Shown here piece by piece: positions 13,101 to 25,100 of a DNA stretch of 64,000 nucleotides; position 1 is the first letter of the stretch; each line of letters starts with the position of its first letter. The DNA comes from Okapia johnstoni. Its lineage: Eukaryota > Chordata > Mammalia > Artiodactyla > Giraffidae. The stretch covers positions 32,549,948 through 32,613,947 of the forward strand of contig CM044326.1 in the NCBI GenBank assembly GCA_024291935.2, in the 5' to 3' direction. Under the pieces are notes generated by a model that saw only the letters and a list, made by a program, of their open reading frames with translations, searched no databases and was not told where the DNA came from. Made by a program: the position numbers and the translations under genes.

Positions 13101-16100
13101 TGGGCGGCCCTGGGAGGGGGGATGGGGGACAGGGGGCAGGGCACTCAGCGCTGTCTTGACGCCTGCCCTGCCCCACAAGCAGGTGCTCGGCCAGCACTTC
13201 ATTCCCGCCAGCCACGCAGAGGCCCCTGGGGCTGCGGGCTGCCACGTCTAGCCCCTGGCTGCTCAGCCAGTTCAGGCCAGGCGACCGGGCCTGGGCAGAC
13301 GCAGGACCTGGCCCCTCCCAGCACCCTGCACCGAGCACATCCTTTTTTTCCACCGTCCTCCCCAACTCAGCCGCTGCCCTGGTCCCCACTGTCCATTCCA
13401 AAGCCCCGGCCCCCAGCCCCCCGTCTGTCTCCCAAGCTCCCGACAGGAGGCCCCGCACCCGCGGGCAGCACGGCCCCTCGGTCTGCCTTCCACTCGGCAG
13501 AGCTCCCGGCGTTTTGCTTAACTCCTCTCATCTTTAATAGGAGTTGTCTTTTAAGAGACCCCAGGGACGGCTTTCCTCCTCGCGCGGCGTCATCCAGGAA
13601 AATAAAAGTAATCTACGGTGCGTGGCGGCTCCTTAATAGCGCAGTGGGGCGGCCGGTGCGTGCGGGGCGGGGAGCGGGCCCATGGGCAGCCCTGATGACG
13701 CGGGCCCGGCACCCTCAGCCAGGGAGGGCAGCGCCTTCTCCGGCCACGAGCAGATGTAGCCCCGGTTTCCACCTGAGCCCCTGTGTCCTAAACCTGAAGC
13801 CTCCTGGACAGAGGAGTCCTGCGTCCTCCTCCCGCCACCCCGGCCCCACACACGCATCACACCCGGGGCAGAATGGAGGCTGAGAGTGTCCGCAGGCGCA
13901 GGGCGAGAAGCCGGGCCCAGAGGACTCGGGAGGGCGGGGCCGCGCGGAGCCGCAGCACGACCGTCCGAGGAGGCAGCTGGACTGGGCAGGGTGGGGGCCA
14001 GGGGGCCCCGTCCAGCTCAGCTCTCAGGGCTCCTCCTGCCCCGCCCACTCCCCAGCCCAGCCTGCAGCCCTGGACCCCAGCCACCCTGGGTGAGGCCACA
14101 GTTCCCCATGCACCACCTACGGGAAGATGCGACCGCCCAACTCAGAGGCCTGCAGTGCAGCGGGCAGCTCTGCCCCAGGCCCTGCCTGGGGACAACCAGG
14201 GCAGGTGGGCTGGCCCCCAGCCTACCTGGGCAAGACGGGGGACATAGATGTGTGCCCGTGGGGTCGGCTCATCTCCACGTGGGCGCCGGGGCCCTGCAGC
14301 CTGGATGTCAGGGAAGGGCATCATGAGGACTGCCCAGAACCAGCCTGCCTGGGGGGGCACCGGCCAGGGCCTCAGGGTGACCAGATTGATCGGCAGACCG
14401 CCACGGCCAAGGCGAGTCCCTCGCCCCGCCATAGCTAGACCCCTGCTCCTCCCAGAACCAGCTGGGCACCCCCCAAGGCCGGGGGGACATCCAGAACCCA
14501 CACCTCCGAGGCTCGAAGGCTCGTGGAGACCAGGAGGAAGGGGGAGGCACTGGCAGAGGCCAGACGCCATCTGGCTATGAAGCCCAGAGCAGAAGGCAGG
14601 GCTCAGCCTGCCAGGGCACCTGCCTGCTCCGTAACCCTCTCGGGAGTTCAGGTTCCGGCACAGGCCTCACTCAGCCCCGCCCCGACACCTCCAGGGCTCC
14701 AGCAGCGCACTGGGAGGTGTCCTTCCCCACTGGACACGCCCAGGTCTCGCAACTGGACAGACACTGGGCCCTTGGCCCAGTCTGCAGTCCCGCTAGTCCC
14801 AGGAGGCTGGGATGTCCCTGGCCGGCGTCTCTGCCCCGTGGTCTGACCTAACTTGGGTGCCCCCTCCTCCCTGCCTGCCCTGGGTCAGCCCCCACAGGGC
14901 AGGGAGCCAAGAGGCTGTGCCCCAGCCTGCCGGCCCTCAGGGTCCCTGCTCCTACAGGCTCAACTCACCGGGGGTGACTCAGAGCGCCCCGGGACAGCAT
15001 GCTCCCCTTTGATGAAATCCAGATCTCTTCACACCCAGGACAAGCCCGTCAGCCACTGGGGACTGTGTCTCAGTTCACACGGTCTGGGGTGGGGGGGTCG
15101 TCCCTGCAGGGCCCAGCCTGCTGGGGGCGCAGACCTGGTTTCTGGGCAGTGGAGATGGGGGAGGAGACCCCACACTCAGGACTCTGAACACCCACTGCTG
15201 TGCTGGGGAGCGGTGGGCAGGGGATGCTCAAGGTGGGACCCACGGGGGCCGTGTGGGTACCTCCGCGTGGTCCGGTTGTGAAGGGAAGACTTCCTGCACA
15301 CACAGTTCTCCTTGTTCTCAGGGGACACCTTCCCCAGGAAGCCTGCCCTGATGCCCCCACACTCAGCTTCCCCAAACCCTGTGCTTCCCGCTACCACGGG
15401 AACCCCTCTCTGCCCTGAGCTTACATGGCTGTGCCCCACCCCGAGGGGGCTCTGCAGGGCAGGTATTGGCCCAGGCCTAGGACCCAGGGGAAGCTGAGGA
15501 TGGGGCCTTGAGGGCGGGAATGAGAGACTGGATGGGTGGGTGAGTGAAGGAGGGACCCAGCCCCTCCGAATCCCAGAGCCCTTTCCGAGGTTCACAGGCC
15601 CTGCTCGCTGATTCACGTGAACAGAAAGGAAAATATTTGCCTTTTTACAAAGAAAAATTGCCTCTTCCAAACAGGAAGGTAATTTCACAGGCAGTTGGCC
15701 TTGACGGTGAGGCCTTTACTCACCCCCAGGAGACACAGGGCCTGTTTGGATGTGAGTGGGGGTCAGTTACCACCTTCCAACCTGGGCCGTCAGGAGGCTG
15801 GAGGACTGGGCTGCGCCCCGCACACCTGGCCTGCTTCCACCCTTGGGAGGGGCCCATCAGGGTCCAACGGTGCAGGGCGGCTAAAAGGGCGCTGGACACC
15901 CCCGAGGCGGAGGCCCAGGGTCCCAGCAGCCCTGACCATTGCGTGCCTGCCTGCCTGCATTCTCATGTCACCTGGGACCTTCAACCCGAGGCTCCCAGGC
16001 TCCTCGCCAGCCCTGCGGGTGAGGGACACCTCTCTGCAGAGCCCCGCTGGCCGGGAGCCTCTGGGCAGCACCATCCCTTCCTGGGCCCCTGCCGGGTACC

Positions 16101-19100
16101 AACCTGATGTCCTGCAGCCATCCGGGCAGACATGGGGGAGGGGGCGACCCTGAGGCTGCAGCGGAGTGGGTCGGGGGGTGCCTGGGAGCGCCTCCCGGAG
16201 GGAACCCACCACTGCCCCCGCGAAGGTGGCTCGCAGCCGTCCTTCCCATGCTGTCAAGCTTCAGGGGTCTGGGGGGGTGACTCCACCGTATCTCACCTCT
16301 AGCTTCAGGGGTCCGGGAGGGGACCCCACCATCTCCCACCTTTAGCTTCAGGGGCCCAGGGGGTGACCCCACCGTATCTCACCTCTAGCTTCAGGGGTCA
16401 AGGGGGTGACTCCACCATATCCCACCTCTAGCTTCAGGGGTCCGGGGGGTGACTCCACCGTATCTCACCTCTAGCTTCAGGGGTCCGGGAGGAGACCCCA
16501 CCGTATCCCACCTCTAGCTTCAGGGGTCCAGGAGGGGACCCCACCATATCCCACCTTTAGCTTCAGGGGTCCAGGAGGGGACCCCACTGTATCTCACCTC
16601 TAGCTTCAGGGGTCCGGGAGGGGACCCCACCGTATCTCACCTCTAGCTTCAGGGGTCTGGGAGGGGACCCCACCGTATCCCATCCCAGAAAGGCCCAGAG
16701 GAGAGTGTGCGGGAGGGGAGACCGCAGAGACAGGAGGACATTACACAGCGGTGGTGGTGGGGTGGACTCCAAAGGGGGAGTCAAGTCACCAGGGCCCCCA
16801 GGGAAGCGGAATTACGGAGGCGGCCTGTGTGGGGCCCTGGGGGGCATCACGCGGAGCCCTCGTTGCCACTGCGGCTGCAGTGGCCGAGCTGCCCACCCGG
16901 GCCCGGCGGGGCGTGCGGGGTGCTAGGCTTCATCTGCACACCCTATTCTGCCTCCACTGGGCAGACACCAGCCTCCTACTCAACCCTCAAAGCCCGCCTC
17001 TGTGCCATCAGCGCTGTGGGCGACTCTGCTTGGCCCTTTCAAAGACTGCACCCTGCCCCCGACCAACTGGAAGCTTCCAGGGGGCAGGGTACCGGCTGGG
17101 GGTCAGCTTTGCTCCCCAGGGGCCCACGATGGGGCAAAGAGCGTGCCCTCAGCTCGTTCCTGAGTCCCCCTCACCCGGGGGTCCAGGAGTTCCTCACCTC
17201 CAGGGGACTCCGGACAAGCGCAACCCCGACACAGAACAAAGGAGGGCACACAAAGCTGAGACCACCCCCCTCAGGCCAACGGTGAAGCATCCGCAGCCCC
17301 AAGGAGCAGGGGGTCTCAGGCCCAAATCAGGCGCAAGCCCGGGGCAGTGCTCCCAGCCGCAACACCCACCCCTGGACTGGGCGGGGGGTGTCCAACAGGC
17401 TGGCAGTAAGGACAGCCGGCAACGCCCCCCGCCCCCTAACCCTCCCCCCACCGCCTGTTTCTATGGTAACTTCCCAAGGTCGGAGGAGGCAGCCTAGCTC
17501 GCTGGAGACAAAAGAAGTGCCCGTCCTGCGGGCCCTGGGTCGCTAAGGAGCCAGGGCGGCCCCGGACCCCCAGGGCGGGTCTTGCTCCCCAGGGGCCGTC
17601 AGGCTAGCAATCCTCCAGTAAGCGCGGCCTGGCGGGGCATGGCCGCTGCCCCAAAGGCCAGGCATCCAGATTGGCCCCTCCACGGGGCTCCTGGGCCCAC
17701 GAGGCAGGACCCTCCAACCCGGCAGCAGGAGGACCAGCCTGTCACCTCGTTCCCACCAGGGGCTGTGGCCTGCATGTGTGCCCACCGGCCCAGCGCCCCC
17801 GGCACGCCCCGGCCACCCACCTCCCCCCAACCTCCCAGTCAGGCCCACAGCCCCGGGCCCTGCTGATAAGACACAGGCTCCTGAGACACAGGGACGAGCT
17901 TATCACGCCCACAGGGGCTGCTGATGGGACAGTGACCTGCGGGGCCAGCCATCACGACTCATCGCCACCAACATACCCCAGGACCCCCAACCGCGGGGGG
18001 CGCTGGGCACCCAAGGGCACCACCCGGAGAGGCATGGGTGGGGCGGGGACCCCTGCTCCCACATCCGTCCTTCCCCTCCCAAGCCACAGGCCTCGTCCAC
18101 GCCAGCTGACTGCCCAGGGCCTGAAGCCTGCAGGGCCATGTGAGGCACCCCGGGGGGCGCGAGGGTCAGCAGACACGGGGCTCGGGCCTGGGATGGGGGG
18201 ACCCACCTGGCTCATGGGTAGTGGATCTGAAGCACAGCCGTGAGACAATGTGCCAGGAGACAGGAGCCGGCGCGGGTGTGCGGCCCCCAGGACACCCTCC
18301 CCAGCTCACGCCAACCTCCCCGGTAGCCCAGGGATGCTCCCTCGGGCCTGTTCCACCCTGTGCCCCCAGCTGCAGGGACAGCTGCCTTGAGGCCTGCCTG
18401 CCCCTGCCCCCTGTCCATGTCACCCGGCCCCTGCCACCAGCACCAGCCCAGGACTGCCTGGGTTCGTCCACCAGCCACGGCTGAGGTCCTCCCGCCATCA
18501 GCTCACTACACCTCCCAGGAAACGCCCCCTGACAAACAAGGAAACCGAGGCACAGAGGGCCCAGAGACTGAAGTGACCTGCCTAAGACCACCCAGCTGGG
18601 AAGGGCAGAGACTGTGTGGAACCCCGCTCTTGGCTGCACCCCACTCCGGGCAAGAGGCTTCTGGACATGCGGTCGACACGGTGCCCCCAGAGGTCCCAAG
18701 GCCCCCCTCCGCTCGGCTGGACGACAGGCAGGCCACAGCCCTCCCAGGAGAGGCCCGCAGGCCGCCAGGCCCCGAGCCCGAGGGCCCCAACAGGCCATCC
18801 CCAGGCCAGGCCCAGGCCCCCAGGAGGACGTACCTGAGGAAGAAGGAGGCTGCAGCTGACGGAACCATGGAGCCCCCTGGGGGAGCGCCCGGGGCGGGGC
18901 TGACCAGGCCCCATGTCTTCGACGTGCCATCAGAGCCCACAGGAGGGGGCCCATCCCGGACTGTGTCCGCCACCGCCACGGCGGCCACCGCTGCTTCAGC
19001 CTGGAGGGAAGGAGGGGCCGGTGTGAGGCTCGGGCTCCCGTCCCTCGCCAGGGAGCCGGGGGTCAGACCCCCACCCCCCAGAGACCAGCATGCTCCCTGG

Positions 19101-22100
19101 ACCCTACGCACACGGGACCACCAGCTTGGGGCCCCGTGGAGGAGAGGTGGGCACAGGTGCCCCTGGCCCGGAGGCCTGACTTTCCCCCCCCCCACTTCAA
19201 GCTCCAGAATCGCAGGGACCACGTGGTCAGGCAGATGGACAGGGACCCTCCGTCACCCCCGGGTCAGCCGGCTGGGGGCACCCAGAAGCACGCTTAGAGA
19301 AGAAACCACAATAAACATTTGTCAGGAGCACTAATTGCCCTGTGTATGATAATGTATGATCTTCCCGTCATCTGAAATACTACTCTGGCATTTCCAGCTA
19401 ATTAGCTAAAATAAATTCCAGAAAGGAGACAGCCTCCTAACACAGCACAAATGTAATGAACCACTCCCCAGGACAGCGCTGGCCCGCTGGGGACCCGGCC
19501 ACCATACATTACATTTACGCACACGCGTCGGGCGCTGGACCCCACAGCGGGACCTGGCCTCGGGTGGGTGGACATGGCCCCCTGGAAGGGGAGGGAAGCG
19601 GCCTGCCTCAGCCCGGCCACTCCAGCCCCAGCCCCTCCCCAAGGGCCCCAGCCTCTAGGGCTCCCCAGGCACCATGGCCCAGTGTCTGGGGCTCCTGGCT
19701 ACACTTGGCCCCAAGCACGGTCACAACCATCGTCTGAGGCGTCCCCTCTGCTTGGCCTGGCAGAGGACAGGGGTCTGTCTGGTGACCCTGCAGGTGAGGA
19801 GCCCAAGTGGCGGCCACACTCCAGAGGGCCCAGCGTCCCCGAGGTCTCCCAAGTGACACGGCCACAGGCCAAGGTGACACTTCAGCAGAATAAGCCCCAT
19901 GTGCCTCAGGAGGAACGTCCCGGCAGGAAGTCCGGCCACCTCCCCACAGGACACCCCTCACCATGGTGGAGGGTCTCAGCACCACCCCCAGCCCACGGTC
20001 AGCACCAGCTCCCAACACCTCCCCTGGGACACAGCAAAACCACGTCTGCAAAGGAAGTTCAAAGGGAGCCCCAGAGCTTAGGCTGGAAGGAAGCCCAGCA
20101 CCCCACCCTCACCCCCACAGCACCAGCAGCTCCCCCAAGGCTTCAAGGGCAGGTCCCAACCTGGAACGGCCCAGGCCCCCACCAGGCCCTGTGCTAGCGC
20201 ACCACACTCTGCCACCTGTCCTGTGTCTGCCTACAGGGCAGGAACTCCTATGCATCCCTCAGAACCCAACACAGCCAGCCCTCTCCTTCTCTAGGCCACT
20301 CCCTGTGCCTGCCCTGGCCTCCCGCAGCCCTGAGACCTTCCCCTGCTTCTCCCAGTCTTCCCAAGGCTGCCACTCACAGAAACACCAGGTCACGCTCAGC
20401 TACTCAGCGCTGCATCCCCCAGCACCCCAGCGTGCATGAGTACTCAGCACCGCATCCCCCAGCACCCCAGCTTGCATGGGCACCTAGTACGTGCCAGGAA
20501 TTAGAAGGCCCAGAGGAAGCCTGTGCCTGCCTGGTCTCCTCCACACCCCTGGGACCCTGCCCGGCACACAGTAGCTGTTTGATACACCTGCCCTCCAGGA
20601 GCGCACAGCCTGGCATGAGACACACAGTGCCCATAGCCAGGAGGTGAGCCCTGTGCCCCAGGGGGAGGAGGCTGCAGGCACAGAGGGGTACCCGCTCCTG
20701 GGGAACATTCCCGAGGAGGGGGTCAGCCAGGCCCAGACCTGGGCCACCGGATACTGTTTCTCCTCCTCCAGGCGGTGCTGGGGCTCAAGGCAAATGAGTG
20801 ACGCGGGGCAACTGAAGCGCCAGGGACACAGCCTGGCTCCCCTGCAGCCTCCCAGGGCTCCATTAAGCACGTCCTGGCCTCAAATGTCAGTCCCCTTCTG
20901 TCACCTAACAGACGTGCTCCCCATGACAGGTCTAAACCCTGTCGAGCAGAGTGGTAGAGAACCAGACTGATGTTAATAGCTGCGTCATCCCTAGGGCCTG
21001 GGCCGAGTCTGGTTGAGGGCCCCCTGCGAGCAGTGCGGAGTGGGGGGTCCCGAGGCTCACCCCCACAGCACCCCTGTTACCTGCTGCTCCAAGCGGCCCG
21101 AGGTGTGCGCCCCACCCAGCAGCCTAGGCCCGCCCAGCCACGCTGCCCCGCACGACCACCTGGACGGTGGCCACGGCCCCGAGGGCCCCTCCACTCACCC
21201 CCGTGGGGCCCGAACCAGCCCACCTCCCACGCCTGCATCTCTGCCTCCAGCCGGAACGTCCGGCCCCATGAGCAACGGTGCAGGCCGCGCGGCGTGCCTG
21301 CGGCCGGCTGGGCCCCACACTGACCTGTCAGGGGTCCCGCACACGCCGCGGCTCCGCCGGCCGGTGAGCTGCCGACACCCGGCTCCGGCCACCGGGAGGC
21401 CGCTGCCAGTTCCTGCCGGAAGCAGAGCCCGGACGTGCCAAAAGAAGCCAGGGGGCAGGGGAGGGCGGCAGGGAGGGCGGAGGGGAAGACCACACACACA
21501 CGGGGACAGCAGACAGGGGGCCGGGGCGGGCGGGCGGGCGGCCGGCCAGAAAGCGTGATGGAGGCGCCAGGACAGCAACGAAAGAAAAGCGTGAAGAGAG
21601 GAGAGCGTGAGGGGGCCCCCGTCTCGGGAGGCCCCCACGGGAGGCCCCCGTCTCTGCGGGGGGCCCGCCACAGGGCGCCGGGGTTCCAACGAGAGGCAAC
21701 CAGACCACCCACTCCTCAGGAGCCCTCCGAGCCTGAATTCCACATCGGCAATATCGTGGCCCAGGAAAGACAGTGCTCCCCAGCTCCCTCGGGGGCTATT
21801 TCATACCAAAAGGTGGGGAGGGCAGAGGAAGAGGCGGCCACGGGGCACAGAGCTGCAGCTGGCCCTGCAGGGGGCATGGCAGCAGGGCTCAGTGGGCCTG
21901 CGCTCGACACCAGGGCCCCCCCAGAGCCCTGCCTGGTCACCCCAGGGCCCCAGGCTCGGCCTGTCCCTCCCCCAGCTCACAGAAGCAGGCTCGCGTGGAA
22001 GTGTGGGGGCATCTGGTCCAACCTCTACTCCTCGGGGGGTAAACTGGGGCTCAGAGGGGCCACCCATGACCATCGGCCAGGTCAGAGGGACAAAGCTCCC

Positions 22101-25100
22101 CCCACCCCCCACCATTCCCACCACGTCCCCAAGGACAGGTGGGCACCCACCAGGAACCCGGCCAGGGTTCACAGGAAGTGGGGGCGGCAAGCCGGCTGGC
22201 ACAGGGGCAGCAGGAGCAAGGTCCCCAAACCAGTGCCAGCCTACCTCCATGGACAGAAGAAAATCCTCGCTCCACCAAAACAACCTCACCTCCCACTCAG
22301 AGCAGCACCTCCTCCAGGAAGCCCTCCATCCTCCCGGTAGAGCCTGCACTGCTCCAGCCCCCCGTGGCTGACTGCGAATCCTCTGCTCCAGGTACTCTTC
22401 CCTGAACTGCGAGCCCAGGACACTGGGGGGGGGGGGGGGGGGGGCTGGCCCATGTCTACAAGACTACGGAGGGTTCGCGAAGACTCCTTGGCAGGGAACT
22501 GAGGTGGCCGCACCTTTCACCGCATTACTGAGCCCCACCCTCAGCAGCCCCAGGCTATGCTACCTCTAGCCGACTTGTGGGGTCAGGAGGCCAAAGCCAC
22601 AATCTCCAGGCATCTGGCTGTAAAGGGACTGCAGGTGTCCTATGAACATCTGACAGGGCCCTGCGCTCCTAGGGAGACCCCACGGTTCACAGTGGTGCCC
22701 CTGTGCGGCCGGCCTGGGCAGAGCACCTGGGGGGTCCCATGGGCACCTCCCACCCCCAGGGCGGCAAAGCTGCTGGAAAGAGACTGCCTGACTGTCTCCC
22801 TGGGCGGCCCCCGCCGCCGGGAATCACCACTGGACACTCAGGAGGTTGATGACCCGGACAGGGCTGAGCTCTGCGCTGCAGACGGGGGCGTGGGCTGCAG
22901 TCTCGATCATAGTGTGCCTGGCTGACACAGGGCCCTCTAGACGGCCACATGCACAGAAGGACCCCCGGCAGTCCATGGGGCAGGCACCCAGAACACGCCA
23001 GACCCTCACTGCCCACCTGGCCGGCCCAGACCCACAGCCGCCTGGAGACAGTCACGCCCGGGGTGGGGGGTGTGGGGTTGCGGTTGATGGGCTGTGGCCG
23101 GGATTCATAGCACGTCCCTCCAGAAGTTTTTAATTCTACAGCCTAACACGCAGTGTTTTAACACTCCAGGTCTACCTCTAATGATCAATGCCCGGGTTCA
23201 GGGGAAATTACCTCATCTCAGTCCTAAAGTTCTATTTATGGTTCTAATAATCTCTCTATTGATCACCAGGACTGTTGTCTAATTATAAATCCATTCCCAC
23301 CCACCCTGAACGCAATCAATGCACACATAAAACCAAGATCGAGCCTTAAATGCTCACGCTTTATGATGTGCAGGCCGCCAGGAAGGCTGCCCCAGCAAGA
23401 GCCCAGTGACTCCCCCAACCCAGGCACAGGGAGGCAAACAGACCACCAACTGGGCTGTGCCAACCTGCCCTCTCCCACCGCCAGCTCACCCCCTCCTCTG
23501 CCTCCTGGGGGTCTCTCTCTACTTGCAAGGCTGCGCTCAGCTCCCTCCCCAGGTAAGGAGCCCCCTGGCTGTTCTCACACACCTCTGGCAGAGCCCACCA
23601 TCTCTGACACTTACCCCACGCCCAGCTCAATACTACCTCCTCCAGGAAGCCGCCCAGCTCTCTGGAGCTCTCACGGCACATTTCTCCCAGGCAACCCAGC
23701 TCTCGAGCCAGGAGGCACCATAGGACTGCGTGGCAGAGGCTGCCTCCCCCTCCCTGGTCTCACCCTGGGACTCAGCAAATGGAGGAGTCAGACGCAATGA
23801 GGCCACACCCAGGGTGCACCAGTCACACCGATCGAAGGCTAGTTCGGAACCAGAAGCTCTTCCTGGAAGCCCCGTGCGCCCCCAGCTACCAAGGGCCAGG
23901 GAGGGCCCCAGGACAGGGCAGCCTCAGACAGACTGGCCACAGCAGCGAGTGCCTGGGGGCCCGCTCCCAACTCGGGCAGGATCTCGTCAAAGGCCACAGT
24001 GAAGGCGGCAACGTCCGGCCGGCACAGCTCAGCACCTTCAGAAGGGCCAGCAAGCCCAGAGGGGGGCCGGCCAGGGCCTGCCCTGCAGCGGGGGCTGTGT
24101 GGGACTTGGTCCCAAGAGCTGGGGGCCCTTTCCGGGGCCTCCACCCCCCACAGCCCCTCGGGGGACACAGGGACCCCAGGAGGTGTCTGTCTGATGCTGT
24201 TTCAGAGACACCCACCGGCAAGAAGGTGCAGCTCGCTCTGGGGCGACTGGGAGGTTTCCACAGCCACTTCCGACCTGATCTCCTGTCCCTGGGTCTCCAC
24301 AGGGGGCAGAGACACAGCCACAAACACCCGTGTGGGCCCTGGCCAGACCACCCTCAGCCCCGTCTCCTGATGAGGCCTCCAGGCCTCTACACGGACCCTG
24401 CCCTCCGCTGGGAGGGCTCCTCCTGCTTTGTTTGCTTTACGAGGGTCGGCTGGGCCCTGGGTCTCAGCCCCCAGCTGAGCAGCTGGTGCAGCTGAGGCAC
24501 CCTCACCCCATCATGTAGGGTGGGGCCCTCTGGAGAAACACCCTCCCAGCCCTCAGCTGGCCCCGTGTACCACCAAACCCCAACCAAGCCCCCAGCATCC
24601 CAGGAAACCCCCGTTCTACAACCCATCCTCTCCTGCCCCCCACCCTGCTACCCCTCCTCCTAGGTGGGAAACTGGGGGTCACAGAGGACACTGGGGAGAA
24701 ACTCTCACCAGTCCAGCCCTGTGACCCACGGGGGTGAGGACCCAGCTCCACCCTCCAGAGTGGGGTCTCCTCAGACCTTGGGCCCCCCCCCGAGCGCACG
24801 CAGTCCCCCTGGTGCCCAGAGCTGGCTCCACGAGGCCATTCCATGGCTGTGGGTGACAACAGGCCGCCCCAGGAGGGGAGCCCTGGAGGGCATGGGGCAG
24901 GGGAGCATCCCAGGAGGACGCCGGGGAGGAAGAGGGGGCAGTCAGCCTCCCATTACACCCCCGGTTCCGGCACCTGTCCACGGGGCAGCTGTGTTCCGAG
25001 GGCCGCGTGTGCTCCAAGCAGCAGAGCCTGGACAGGGCAGAACCAGAGGAGATGGCGGACGGCGGCCTGACCTCCTCCCAGGGGGCTGCGGGCCCTTCCG

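Noticed and set aside
17860..17910. Two GATAA sites in opposite orientation as an erythroid-type enhancer
   Set aside because: Only two short motifs in ordinary intron sequence; too likely by chance to list as a feature.
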